A stretch of 64,000 bases of DNA from Kribbella steppae (GTDB taxonomy: Bacteria; Actinomycetota; Actinomycetes; Propionibacteriales; Kribbellaceae). The notes below the pieces were generated by a model that worked only from the letters and a program-made list of their open reading frames with translations, did no database searches and was not told the DNA's origin. Position numbers and translations under genes: made by a program. Where the stretch lies: NCBI RefSeq assembly GCF_004342025.1, contig NZ_SLWN01000014.1, positions 62,001 to 126,000 of the forward strand, in the 5' to 3' direction. Shown here piece after piece: positions 1 through 7,753 of this stretch. Numbering within the stretch: position 1 is the first letter of the stretch; every line of letters starts with the position of its first letter.

Positions 1-1323
1 TCGCCACGCCAACTGCTGATCGCGACCGCGGCCGTGGTGGTGCTCGGCGTCTGCTGGATCTGGATCGTGGTGGCCTCGCACAAGCTGCTGCGGCCGGTGA
101 GTATGACGTACACCGGCCGGCTGGCGGGGTCGATGTTCGTCGGGTTGCTCTGCTTCGGCATCGCCGTACCGACGACCGTGGCCGCGCAGACGGTGATGGC
201 CCAGCGCGACCTGGTCGGCAGTGTGTTCCAGTCCGAGGGCGACTCGAAGAGCGCGACCCGGCCGAAGGTGGACAAGAAGGACCCGTGGGCGAACACCCCG
301 CGGCTGAACCTGCTGCTGCTCGGCGCCGACGACGGCGTCGGCCGGGAAGGCACCCGGACCGACACGGTGATCGTGGCCAGTATCGACACCAAGACCGGTG
401 CCACCTCGCTGATCTCGCTCAGCCGGAACTGGATGCGGATGCCGTTCCCCGAGGACTCGCCACTGCACAAGGTGTACCCGGACGGCTACTGGGACCCGAA
501 GCTGGGCAACGTCGAGCAGCCGGAGTACTACCTGGACTCGATGTACGAGAACATCCCGAAGCAGCACCCGGGCATCCTCGGCCCGACCGACAACGAGGGC
601 GCCGATGTGATGAAGGTCGCCGTCGGCGAGGCGCTCGGGCTGGACATCGACTACTACATGCAGGTCAACCTGGCCGGCTTCCGGCAGATCATCGACGCGG
701 TCGGCGGGATCACCGTCAACGTCAGCTACCGGGTGCCGATCGGCGGCGACTACGGCGACGGACCGGGCTCGAACGCGCACAAGCTGCCGTCGGGCTACCT
801 GGAGCCGGGGCCGAACCAGAAGCTGGACGGCTACCACGCGCTCTGGTTCGCCCGCGGCCGCTACGGCCTGAGCGACCCGTCCCGGCAGGAGCGGCAGCGC
901 TGCACCATCCACGCGCTGGTGAACAGCGTGAACCCGGCCACCCTGGTGACGAAGTACCAGCAGATCGCCTCGGCCGGTAAGCAGTTGCTCCGTACCGACA
1001 TCCCGCAGGAGATCCTGCCGGCCTTCATCGAGCTCGGCCTCAAGGTGAAGAACGCGAGCGTCACCAACGTCGACCTGGACAAGAGCAAGAACTTCCCGAC
1101 CGGCAAGAACCCGGACTACGAGGCGATGCAGACGCTGATCCAGAAGGCGATCAGCCCGAAGTCCAAGCAGCCGGTGGCGTCCACGCCGTCGACCACCGCG
1201 ACGAAGAAGCCGTCCAGCGGTACGACGACCAAGAAGCCGACCACCAAGCCGAGTGTGACGCCCGGCGCCACCGAGAACCTCAACGACGCCTGCGCCTACA
1301 ACCCGACCGAGTCCGGCAAGTGA
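1..1323 (+). CDS. LytR-CpsA-Psr (LCP) family protein, 5' end outside the window
   Basis: The reading frame is open to the left edge, so the N-terminus is missing; 440 residues are visible. Two hydrophobic segments (about residues 6-26 and 40-60) are followed by an extracytoplasmic LCP domain from about residue 100 to 320. The domain starts with LNLLLLGADDG and carries the GTRTDTVIVAS stretch, whose Arg/Asp residues in this family hold the polyprenyl-pyrophosphate head group, and a later FARGRYGLSDPSRQERQ motif. The tail, about residues 385-425, is a Thr/Lys/Pro-rich linker. LCP proteins transfer undecaprenyl-linked glycopolymers such as teichoic acids or arabinogalactan-like polymers to peptidoglycan outside the membrane. 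The exact polymer cannot be told from sequence. The next gene overlaps the stop by 4 nt. Confidence 0.93.
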   Translation, partial: SPRQLLIATAAVVVLGVCWIWIVVASHKLLRPVSMTYTGRLAGSMFVGLLCFGIAVPTTVAAQTVMAQRDLVGSVFQSEGDSKSATRPKVDKKDPWANTPRLNLLLLGADDGVGREGTRTDTVIVASIDTKTGATSLISLSRNWMRMPFPEDSPLHKVYPDGYWDPKLGNVEQPEYYLDSMYENIPKQHPGILGPTDNEGADVMKVAVGEALGLDIDYYMQVNLAGFRQIIDAVGGITVNVSYRVPIGGDYGDGPGSNAHKLPSGYLEPGPNQKLDGYHALWFARGRYGLSDPSRQERQRCTIHALVNSVNPATLVTKYQQIASAGKQLLRTDIPQEILPAFIELGLKVKNASVTNVDLDKSKNFPTGKNPDYEAMQTLIQKAISPKSKQPVASTPSTTATKKPSSGTTTKKPTTKPSVTPGATENLNDACAYNPTESGK

Positions 1324-1592
1324 CATCAACCGGCCATCCGGGTCTGAAAGACCGGCCGCAGGCGTCGATCTACGTGCGCGCCAGCAGCAAGGCGACGCTG
1401 AGCGGGATCCGCGGCAGTTACTACGTCTTCTTCAAGTCGGGCACCGGCTGGGACGCCGCGAACCGGCGGTTCACCGAGGACTGCGCCTACGAGCGGTACG
1501 ACGAGCGCTTCGACGGATCCTTCAACTGGTCGATCAGCCTGGCCCGGACCCCACTCGGCAACGCGCCGACCTCCGAGGTCGACGCCTTCTGA
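1320..1592 (+). CDS. Hypothetical protein, 90 aa, coupled to the LCP gene
   Basis: The GTG start overlaps the LCP stop as GTGA, which suggests translational coupling. The product is short, without a signal peptide or membrane segment, and rich in aromatic residues (SGIRGSYYVFFKSGTGWD). It has one cysteine, in EDCAYERYDERF; the LCP C-terminus also ends near a cysteine motif (NDACAYNPTE). That shared CAY is only a curiosity. I do not recognise a family. The third-position G+C bias looks genuinely coding and the gap to the next gene is about 20 bp. It could instead be a C-terminal extension split from the LCP protein, but no single frameshift is evident. Confidence 0.55.
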   Translation: MTSTGHPGLKDRPQASIYVRASSKATLSGIRGSYYVFFKSGTGWDAANRRFTEDCAYERYDERFDGSFNWSISLARTPLGNAPTSEVDAF

Positions 1593-1611
1593 GGGATGGG
1601 ATCATGGCCCG

Positions 1612-2070
1612 ATGCGTACGACGTACCGGATGCGGGCGGGCCGATTCCTCGGAATCCCGGCCACTGGGCTGATTCTCCTCGGCGTGGCCGCGATCCTCTG
1701 GGCGATCGGGCTGCCCGACGCGGTGATCGCCGTGTTCCTCGTCCTGGGCGGGCTGGTGGTGCTCGGCGGCCTCTACATCCTCGCCAGGCCCCCCGTCGTA
1801 CTGAAGCTGCGGGACGATGACATCGAGGTGCGCGGCGTACGGACGCCGTGGACCGACGTCACCGAGGTCGGGCGGGTGGAGTCGACGCACGGCGAGGCGA
1901 TCGTGCTGCGGACCAAGCACAAGGACCAGCCGATCCTGGTGCCGATCAGCTGGCTCGCACCCGGGCAGACGGCGTTGCTGGAGACCGCGCTGCGGGACCG
2001 GCTGAATGCTGCCCATGGCTACACGATCTGGGACGGTACTGCGCCCGAGAACGGCGATCGCGCAGAATAA
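1612..2070 (+). CDS. Small membrane protein with PH-like C-terminal domain
   Basis: This 152-residue product has two close transmembrane helices, about residues 14-33 (GIPATGLILLGVAAILWAIG) and 37-59, followed by a soluble C-terminal part of roughly 90 residues. That part has the alternating beta pattern of bacterial PH-like domains (VVLKLRDDDIEVRG, then WTDVTEV and AIVLRTKHK). Such proteins sit in the cytoplasmic membrane with the PH-like domain in the cytoplasm; their roles are mostly unknown. ATG was chosen as the only sensible start before the first helix. The gene lies between the LCP pair and the esterase in the same direction, with gaps of about 20 bp on each side. Confidence 0.6.
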   Translation: MRTTYRMRAGRFLGIPATGLILLGVAAILWAIGLPDAVIAVFLVLGGLVVLGGLYILARPPVVLKLRDDDIEVRGVRTPWTDVTEVGRVESTHGEAIVLRTKHKDQPILVPISWLAPGQTALLETALRDRLNAAHGYTIWDGTAPENGDRAE

Positions 2071-2094
2071 GTCACCCGATCTTTTGGAGTCGCC

Positions 2095-3054
2095 GTGCTG
2101 TCGTTCGAGATGTCGTCCGAGGAACTGGCCGTCTACCAGGGCACCAACCCGAGGCCGGCCGACTTCGACCAGTACTGGGACAAGGCGCTGCTCGAACTCG
2201 ACGCGATCGAGCCCGAGACCGAGTTCGCCGACGCGACGGACTTCCCGCTGACCACGGCGACCGCGCAGCACCTCTACTTCAACGGCACCGGCGGCTACCG
2301 CGTGCACGCCAAGGTCATCCGTCCTGCCGAGCCGACGGGTCCCGCCGTCCTGATCTTCCACGGGTACGGCGGCGAGCAGCCGAAGTGGGTCGAGTTGCTG
2401 CCGTACGCCGCCCGCGGGTTCACCGTTGCCGCTCTGGACGTGCGGGAGCAGGTCGGCTTCCGGACCGAGTCGCAGGCGCCGAACAGCTTCTCGCTGCACA
2501 ACCACCTCGTGCACGGTCTGGACGACGGGCCGGACGGGCTGCTGTACCGGCAGGTGTTCCTGGACACCCGGCGCCTCGCGGACATCATCGGCGGGCTGCC
2601 CGAGGTGGACGCGTCCCGAATCGCGACCACCGGCTGGAGTCAGGGCGGTGGGCTCTCATTGGTGGCGGCCGCGCTGACGCCGTCGATCAAGTACACGGCC
2701 AGCGTCTACCCGTTCCTGACCGACTACCAGCGCGCCTGGCAGCTCAATCTGGAGACTGCGCCGTACGACGAGATCGTCACCTGGTTCAAGAAGCGGGACC
2801 CGCGGCATCTCCGGCAGGACGAGGTGTTCACCACGCTCGGGTACATCGACGTACAGCACCTGTCCGCGCGGATCCGGGGCGAGGTGACGCTGTTCGTCGG
2901 TCTCGAGGACCAGACCTGCCCGCCGTCGACGCAGTACGCCGCCTACAACAAGATCACCTCGACGAAGTCCGCGCGGGTCTATCCCGACTTCGGTCATGAC
3001 GACCTGCCGGGTGCGGCGGACGACATCTTCCAGCTGATCGGCGCGAAGCTCTGA
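2095..3054 (+). CDS. Acetylxylan esterase / cephalosporin-C deacetylase family hydrolase
   Basis: This 319-residue alpha/beta hydrolase matches the AXE1 family in length and motifs. The N-terminal DFDQYWDKAL element is typical of the family, followed by the oxyanion region FHGYGGEQ near residue 84. The nucleophile elbow GWSQGGG contains the catalytic Ser at about residue 183. Asp in FVGLEDQTCPP and His in DFGHDDL complete the triad. Family members remove acetyl groups from xylo-oligosaccharides or other small esters in the cytoplasm. There is no signal peptide, so the substrate is intracellular. Start is GTG with TGGAG about 5 nt upstream. The downstream MBL-fold gene appears to start within this stop codon. 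The actual substrate is not determinable. Confidence 0.9.
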   Translation: MLSFEMSSEELAVYQGTNPRPADFDQYWDKALLELDAIEPETEFADATDFPLTTATAQHLYFNGTGGYRVHAKVIRPAEPTGPAVLIFHGYGGEQPKWVELLPYAARGFTVAALDVREQVGFRTESQAPNSFSLHNHLVHGLDDGPDGLLYRQVFLDTRRLADIIGGLPEVDASRIATTGWSQGGGLSLVAAALTPSIKYTASVYPFLTDYQRAWQLNLETAPYDEIVTWFKKRDPRHLRQDEVFTTLGYIDVQHLSARIRGEVTLFVGLEDQTCPPSTQYAAYNKITSTKSARVYPDFGHDDLPGAADDIFQLIGAKL

Positions 3055-3794
3055 CCACGCTCACAGTTCTCGGCAACGCAGCCCCCTACCCGCAACCGGA
3101 CCGGCCTTGCTCGGGGTATCTGTTGCAGGCCGGGGGCGTTTCGGTGTGGGTCGAGGCCGGTCCTGGTTCACTGGCGCAGCTGCTTCGGCATACGTCGCTG
3201 GATCAGGTGGACGCGGTGTGGCTGTCGCATTTGCACCTGGATCACATCGGTGACTTGCTGAATGCGTACTACGCCTTGGCCTACGGCGAACTGCCTCCTC
3301 GTGCTCCTCTTCCGGTCTACGCCCCGGCCGGGTTAGCGGACCGGCTGGCCGGCTTCTTCGCCCAACCGGATGCCGGCTTCCTGGCCGACGTACTGGACCT
3401 CCGTCCCTTGTCTGACGGCCATGAGGTCGAACTTGGGGGTCTGACCTTGGCCAGCAGTGCCGTAGACCACGGAGGCCCTGAGGCCTACGCCCTCCGCGCC
3501 TCGTCGACCGGCCACGTGCTGGCCTACTCCGGCGACTGCGCTCCCTGCCCAGCTTTGGATGCCCTGGCAGTCGACGCGGACCTGCTGTTGTGCGAAGCCA
3601 ACGACCCGGTTGCCAACCCGTTCCACCACACCCCGGAGCAGGCCGGCGACCTGGCCCGCCGTAGTGGCGCCAGGCAACTAGTCATCACCCACGTAGGCCC
3701 TCTGCTAACCCCAGAAGCCGCCACTACCCAAGCAACCCAAGCGTTCGATGGCCCGACGACCAACGCCGATGTAGGCATCACCTTCACGTTCTAG
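3051..3794 (+). CDS. MBL-fold metallo-hydrolase, probably with a CTG start
   Basis: The protein is a metallo-beta-lactamase-fold hydrolase of the RNase Z-like/phosphodiesterase type. SHLHLDHIGD is the HxHxDH zinc motif, with further ligands in SAVDHGGP, YSGDCAP and the C-terminal ITHVGP. The frame stays coding-like well upstream of the TTG at 3123: TLTVLGNAAPYPQPDRPCSG is the usual first beta strand of this family. The only codon able to open it near the esterase stop is CTG at 3051, which overlaps the TGA as CTGA. From there the product is 247 residues; from TTG it would lack strand one. No ATG or GTG lies in frame nearby. The substrate is unknown. Confidence 0.85.
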   Translation: MTTLTVLGNAAPYPQPDRPCSGYLLQAGGVSVWVEAGPGSLAQLLRHTSLDQVDAVWLSHLHLDHIGDLLNAYYALAYGELPPRAPLPVYAPAGLADRLAGFFAQPDAGFLADVLDLRPLSDGHEVELGGLTLASSAVDHGGPEAYALRASSTGHVLAYSGDCAPCPALDALAVDADLLLCEANDPVANPFHHTPEQAGDLARRSGARQLVITHVGPLLTPEAATTQATQAFDGPTTNADVGITFTF

Positions 3795-3857
3795 GCCAGA
3801 CATCCATCGATCATCCGCGACGACCTCGTCAGAGTTGTCGGAGAGCTTGGAGCGTTG

Positions 3858-4583
3858 CTATCCGCCGTTGCGGCGCTTCTGATACGCGGGACGCCATTCC
3901 ACCCCACCCTGCCTGACGGTCTGCCACCAACGCTGGACGAAGCTGACCACGGCGATGAAGAAGGCCGCGATCATCGCGGTCGAGAACCGCTCCACGCTAC
4001 CGCGGGCAAGGGAGTCCTGTGCGAGGTGAGCAAAGGCCAGAAGCACAACCGTGACGAGGGATGCGGCGCCGGTGACCGCTGCGCATACGAGATCTGCCGG
4101 GCTATTCCGAACGGCTTCGCGGAACGGATTGTCGATCGCTCTACCGATCAGGATGACGTGGTCGCGCCCATGCTCGTAGACCTCAACGCGATTCGACTCG
4201 ATCTGGAGACCCTCGATCGCGCCGACTTTCTTGCTCAGTTCGCCGACGATGCGTTCAGCATTCTTCTCCAGGTCACCCAGGCTGTCGTGAATCAAACGAA
4301 AGGTTGCATAGCCCTGGAGAGAGCGCGTCACGATCAGACGGCAGTGATCAGGCAGCCGGGCAAAGAAGATCACATGGTCGCGCTCGGCCTCGGCCACCTC
4401 GGGGAGGTGGTCCCATTCTCTCTCGGCTTCGCGGAGATAGGCCTTTCGCCTGTCCTCGTAGGGGCCGGAATCCTTGCTGGCCCGCCCGAGACCGAGAGTC
4501 AGTAGACGATCGACCAGGGCCTCGTCAGAGGGATAAGCGCTGGTTGAGACTGCGTTGATGAGTACCACGAACTTTGCTCGCAT
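3858..4583 (-). CDS. Unknown protein with two C-terminal transmembrane helices
   Basis: I do not recognise this 241-residue protein. The first 165 residues look soluble and helix-rich, with many charged residues (DRRKAYLREAEREWDHL, then a likely coiled stretch LGDLEKNAERIVGELSKKVG). Two hydrophobic helices follow at about residues 171-192 (VCAAVTGAASLVTVVLLAFA) and 203-220, with a short basic tail. This layout, a soluble part plus a paired-TM module, is seen in membrane effectors of some defence systems, but no diagnostic motif supports that here. The gene is divergent from another unknown gene across a 101-bp gap holding a 17-bp palindrome. The local G+C is visibly lower than in flanking genes, hinting at acquisition. 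Confidence 0.6.
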   Translation of the reverse strand: MRAKFVVLINAVSTSAYPSDEALVDRLLTLGLGRASKDSGPYEDRRKAYLREAEREWDHLPEVAEAERDHVIFFARLPDHCRLIVTRSLQGYATFRLIHDSLGDLEKNAERIVGELSKKVGAIEGLQIESNRVEVYEHGRDHVILIGRAIDNPFREAVRNSPADLVCAAVTGAASLVTVVLLAFAHLAQDSLARGSVERFSTAMIAAFFIAVVSFVQRWWQTVRQGGVEWRPAYQKRRNGG

Positions 4584-4604
4584 CGTTCGCCCCTAGACTG
4601 CCTG

Positions 4605-4621
4605 GCCGGCCAATGGCCGGC
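4605..4621. promoter_or_regulatory. 17-bp perfect palindrome in a divergent promoter region
   Basis: GCCGGCCA-A-TGGCCGGC is an uninterrupted palindrome around a single central base, lying between the two divergent unknown genes. It could be an operator or a small hairpin; no linked regulator gene is evident. Confidence 0.45.
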
Positions 4622-4684
4622 TCACGATCTCCATTGCTGCCGACGCTTCGGCATTCCTGATCACGACGGTCTGTTAGGGGTAGA

Positions 4685-5815
4685 GTGCAGGAATCCACGG
4701 GGTTGGGTGCAACGTGGAAGAACGTGCCAGCAATGTGGGCGATGCTGGGGGTGGTGGCGATCGAGGACCTGCGTCGCGCGATACAGCAATTGGGCGAGCG
4801 GGAAGGTATGACGGCCGCGCGGTTGGAAGACTCGCCGCTGTACGACTTGATGGCCAACATACCGCCGGGGTGGAGCCCTGCTGACCGGGCTGCTGCGCTG
4901 GGACGTTTGATCATCGAACTCGTCAACGGAATCTCTAGTATCAACCTACGCAGCGCCGCCAGGGTAGCCCTCAATCTGCAGGAGAGCGGATCGACAGGAC
5001 GCTCGGCGAGGATCCGTTGGAGCGCGTTCGCAAACAGCGAGGGCGCGAACGAGCGCACCGCGAGGAACTGGTGGTACGAGGCGGCCTTGACGCTGTCGCG
5101 CATCATTCCAGAGCGGATCCACGAGGTGAACGCTGCTGGAGACTGGCCGAAGTATCGTGTCCATGGCGTGTCGGGCCAAGCGCGAGAGAGTCTCCCGCCG
5201 TACCGATTCGCTCGCATCGACAGCTGCTTCTGGTTCGAGGGCCGGGTCGGGTCGCGGTCGGTGACGAACCGCCGAGTTGTCGCTCTTGAGGACGGTGTCG
5301 ACCGCATTCTGGCAGTCGGCCGGTACTACGCCGACCCTCGACCCGGGACGGCACAGATCGTGCCACAGATGAATTGTGAGTTGGGCAAGATCCGTGAGGG
5401 CCGCGGCATGACCGCAGTCGAGCTCCGACTGCCTGAGCCACTCGGCCGGGGGCAAGAGACGTTCATCTCTTATGAGATCCAGTACCACAGTGACCAGGAT
5501 TGCGAACCGGTTGTGAACCACGAAGTGACGGCAGCTTCGGTAGGTCTCTATGTTGTGCGAGTCCAGTTCGATCCTGATCAGATCCCGGAATCGGTCTGGT
5601 TCTTCTCGGCCCGGACCGATGTGGAGGCCCTTCTGGAACCGGCGGCGGCCGAGGTCGATCGGCTCGTGAACGTGTCTCAGCTCGGATACGTCGACCATCG
5701 CTTCCATGACTGCGAATACGGAGTAAGCTACGGCCTGGCTTGGGCCTGGCCGCAGGCTAGGCCTGATAGCGTGCCAGACAGGGTTAAAGCGGGGTTGAAC
5801 GGAGGTCGCGAATGA
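4685..5815 (+). CDS. Unknown 376-aa protein
   Basis: No family was recognised. The first ~120 residues are helical (IEDLRRAIQQLGEREGMTAA, then ADRAAALGRLIIELVNG). A middle part includes NERTARNWWYEAALTLSRII. The second half is beta-rich, with QETFISYEIQYHSDQDCEP and a closing segment YGVSYGLAWAWPQ. No transmembrane segment, signal peptide or nucleotide-binding motif is visible. The GTG start at 4685 follows a weak GGGGTAGA; ATG at 4733 is an alternative. The gene faces away from the two-helix membrane protein across a palindrome. Both have lower G+C than the surroundings, so they may be one transferred unit, with this protein as the candidate cytoplasmic partner. That relationship is inferred from position only. 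Confidence 0.6.
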   Translation: MQESTGLGATWKNVPAMWAMLGVVAIEDLRRAIQQLGEREGMTAARLEDSPLYDLMANIPPGWSPADRAAALGRLIIELVNGISSINLRSAARVALNLQESGSTGRSARIRWSAFANSEGANERTARNWWYEAALTLSRIIPERIHEVNAAGDWPKYRVHGVSGQARESLPPYRFARIDSCFWFEGRVGSRSVTNRRVVALEDGVDRILAVGRYYADPRPGTAQIVPQMNCELGKIREGRGMTAVELRLPEPLGRGQETFISYEIQYHSDQDCEPVVNHEVTAASVGLYVVRVQFDPDQIPESVWFFSARTDVEALLEPAAAEVDRLVNVSQLGYVDHRFHDCEYGVSYGLAWAWPQARPDSVPDRVKAGLNGGRE

Positions 5816-6180
5816 ACGACGGTTAAGGGCCGCGCGCCTTCCAGATAGTGAGGCGCGGAGCTGCACGAGCCGTCATCGCTAGCGAATTGATCCCTGGGGG
5901 ACGGGTCTCTCAGAGCACGGGGTGTCCGCACCAGAGGCCACAGCGAGCAGCTCAGGGCTCCAATGGCGGACTTGCGGAACGTACGTCGGCGCATCTCGCA
6001 GTACCTGCGATAGCAGCGATCGGCGTGAGATCTTGTCGAGCGCACGGCCGCCAAGCACGATGACAAGTTGGCGCGGTTGTCGCGTAAGCGGTGACCGCGC
6101 CAATCTTTGCCTTGAGGCTCGGTCGGATCCTCTCAAGAGCTGCCTGGTTGTCCACTCGGGCAGAGCTAGGGTGAGCGGCT
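5816..6180. other. 365-bp stretch without an intact gene; coding remnant likely
   Basis: No open frame here looks genuine. A short ATG-started segment (MADLRNVRRRISQYLR then stop) is followed in another frame by VERTAAKHDDKLARLSRKR and a stop at about 6035-6095. Together these look like the eroded end of a small basic protein. The region shares the lower G+C of the preceding unknown gene. No hairpin or RNA signature was recognised. Confidence 0.35.
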
Positions 6181-6705
6181 ATGGAGTTCTTCGTGTGGGG
6201 GCGGGATCGAGCCGGCGGGTACGAGATCAAGGTCAGCTTGAACGAAGAGCACTGGGCTTTCATGGATGGGTACGGCAAGCAGTTGATCGCTCGTGGCCCG
6301 ACGTTGACCGGTCATGATGACGATGCGGAGACGACGGGCAGTCTGCACATCGTGGATCTCCCGGACGAGGACGCCGTACGCGCGTTCGCCTTCGAGGAGC
6401 CGTACTACCGCGCCGGCGCGTTCGAATCCGTCGACATCTACCGCTTCCATAACCGCTCCGGCCGCACCATGTGGGACTTCAGCGACGCGGTCGCCGACTA
6501 CCACCGCTACCTGGTGATCACCACCGACACCTCCGCCGCCACCCCATCACCACACTTCATCGTGTACGGCGACCTCCGCACCCTCGACGGTCAGACACAA
6601 GTAGGCCAAGCCGCCCTCCTGGAAGCCCCAACCCCCGAGGCCGCCGCAAACCTCCTCCCGGGCACCCCCGAGGTCCACCCCTGGACCTTCGGCGGCCGCC
6701 GCTAG
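6181..6705 (+). CDS. YCII-related domain protein
   Basis: The 174-residue product carries a YCII-like alpha+beta domain in its first ~110 residues. It begins MEFFVWGRDRAGGYEIKVSL, continues with the typical HWAFMDGYGKQLIARGPTL region, and includes the strand pattern GSLHIVDLPDEDAVRAFAFE and YYRAGAFESVDIYRF. YCII proteins resemble muconolactone isomerase and the small dimeric alpha/beta-barrel fold; most have no assigned reaction, and some serve as dehydrochlorinases or modules of sigma-factor systems. The C-terminal ~60 residues are a second partial repeat of similar style (HFIVYGDLRTLDGQTQVGQA). No nearby operon partner; the neighbour to the right is on the other strand. Function unassigned. 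Confidence 0.75.
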   Translation: MEFFVWGRDRAGGYEIKVSLNEEHWAFMDGYGKQLIARGPTLTGHDDDAETTGSLHIVDLPDEDAVRAFAFEEPYYRAGAFESVDIYRFHNRSGRTMWDFSDAVADYHRYLVITTDTSAATPSPHFIVYGDLRTLDGQTQVGQAALLEAPTPEAAANLLPGTPEVHPWTFGGRR

Positions 6706-6746
6706 CGCTAAGCCAAGAATCGTCGTGCTGGCGCCGATGTGGTGGG

Positions 6747-7310
6747 TCAGCTCTTGACGACGCGGTAGCGGAGGTGGGTGGCGTCTCGGCCTTCCAGGGC
6801 GCGGGTTAGTTCGAGTTCGGTGTGCTGGGAGTCGAAGAGGCGGCGTCCGGTGCCGAGGAGGACTGGGACTACGTGGAGTTCCAGTTCGTCGAGGTGGCCG
6901 GCGGCGAGGAGGGCTTGGGCGGCACCGGCGCCGTGGACCATGACTGCGCGGTCGCCGGCTGCGGCTCGGGCGTCGGCTGCGAGCGCGTCGACGTCGGTGT
7001 AGAACTTGGCGCTGCCGGGTGGGACGTCGTTCTCGTCGATGTGGTGGGTGAGGATGTGGATCGGTACGCCGTCGTGGTGGTCGCCGTTCCAGCGGCCGGC
7101 GAGTTCGAAGGTACGGCGTCCCGCGATCACTGCCCCCGTCGCCAGCGCCTCACCGTAGACCTGCCCGTTCACCCCCGGCCCCCTCCGGTCGTCGAGCCAG
7201 TTGAACAGGCGGCCGCCGTTCCGCCCCAGCTCCTGGCCGGGCTGGTCGTCCGGTCCGGCGATGAAGCCGTCCACGGACATCGACATGTACAGCCGGATCG
7301 GTCCACTCAT
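6747..7310 (-). CDS. Dihydrofolate reductase family protein (RibD C-terminal-like)
   Basis: This 187-residue protein has the RibD-C/DHFR-like fold: the start IRLYMSMSVDGFIAGPDD is the family N-terminus, AVIAGRRTFELAGRW is the second conserved block, and VMVHGAGAAQALLAAG followed by ELELHVVPVLLGTGRRLFD forms the NADPH-binding and C-terminal region. Stand-alone members are reductases of uncertain substrate; they are common in actinobacteria, often near regulators, and should not be equated with folate DHFR. ATG at 7310 was preferred to the GTG three codons upstream because the mature family N-terminus follows at once. The gene stands alone on the minus strand. Confidence 0.9.
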   Translation of the reverse strand: MSGPIRLYMSMSVDGFIAGPDDQPGQELGRNGGRLFNWLDDRRGPGVNGQVYGEALATGAVIAGRRTFELAGRWNGDHHDGVPIHILTHHIDENDVPPGSAKFYTDVDALAADARAAAGDRAVMVHGAGAAQALLAAGHLDELELHVVPVLLGTGRRLFDSQHTELELTRALEGRDATHLRYRVVKS

Positions 7311-7347
7311 GAGGTCCACTTAACCGCACAACGCTTTCAACGCGCTT

Positions 7348-7722
7348 TCACGTGGGGATCCAGGTGGGCCACCAGGGTGGGACGTTGCCGGGGCAGATGC
7401 CGGGGGAGGCGGCTGGGGTGCCTTGCCAGGAGTAGAGCGCCAGGTCGGCGATGGTGATCGCCAGGGATGCGGCGATCAGGGAGAAGAAGAAGGTCTTACC
7501 GGCGTACCGGAAGACCAGGTTGAACAGGACGAGGTTCACGATCAGGGCGAGCGGCAGGCCGAGGAAGAGCAGGGTGAGGCCGTTGGGGACGCTGCCGGCG
7601 ACGTCCACCTGGCACGCCTTCCACGATCGGGACGTGATCACGACCAGACCGAACGCCGCACCGCCGCCGACGACCACCGCCAGGAACGACTCGCCCCGGC
7701 TCCCCTTCGCAGCTAATGCCAT
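7348..7722 (-). CDS. Hypothetical membrane protein, three TM helices
   Basis: The product is 124 residues if the ATG at 7722 is used; the open frame extends further upstream but that part is arginine/serine-rich out-of-frame sequence. Three hydrophobic helices lie at about residues 13-30 (FLAVVVGGGAAFGLVV), 46-70 (GLTLLFLGLPLALIVNLVLF) and 75-96. Cysteines in KACQVDV and the C-terminal PGICPGNVPPWW would both be outside if the N-terminus is cytoplasmic, and may form a disulfide. No family is recognised. It lies 32 bp from the end of the glutamine-synthetase-like gene on the same strand, so it may be co-transcribed with it. Confidence 0.6.
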   Translation of the reverse strand: MALAAKGSRGESFLAVVVGGGAAFGLVVITSRSWKACQVDVAGSVPNGLTLLFLGLPLALIVNLVLFNLVFRYAGKTFFFSLIAASLAITIADLALYSWQGTPAASPGICPGNVPPWWPTWIPT

Positions 7723-7753
7723 GGGGATCACCGTAAGTGATGCCGATGTCCAG

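Noticed and set aside
3858..4505. 216-codon plus-strand frame opposite the two-helix membrane protein
   Set aside because: The minus-strand product has two clean membrane helices and coding bias; the plus frame has neither a start signal nor a domain.
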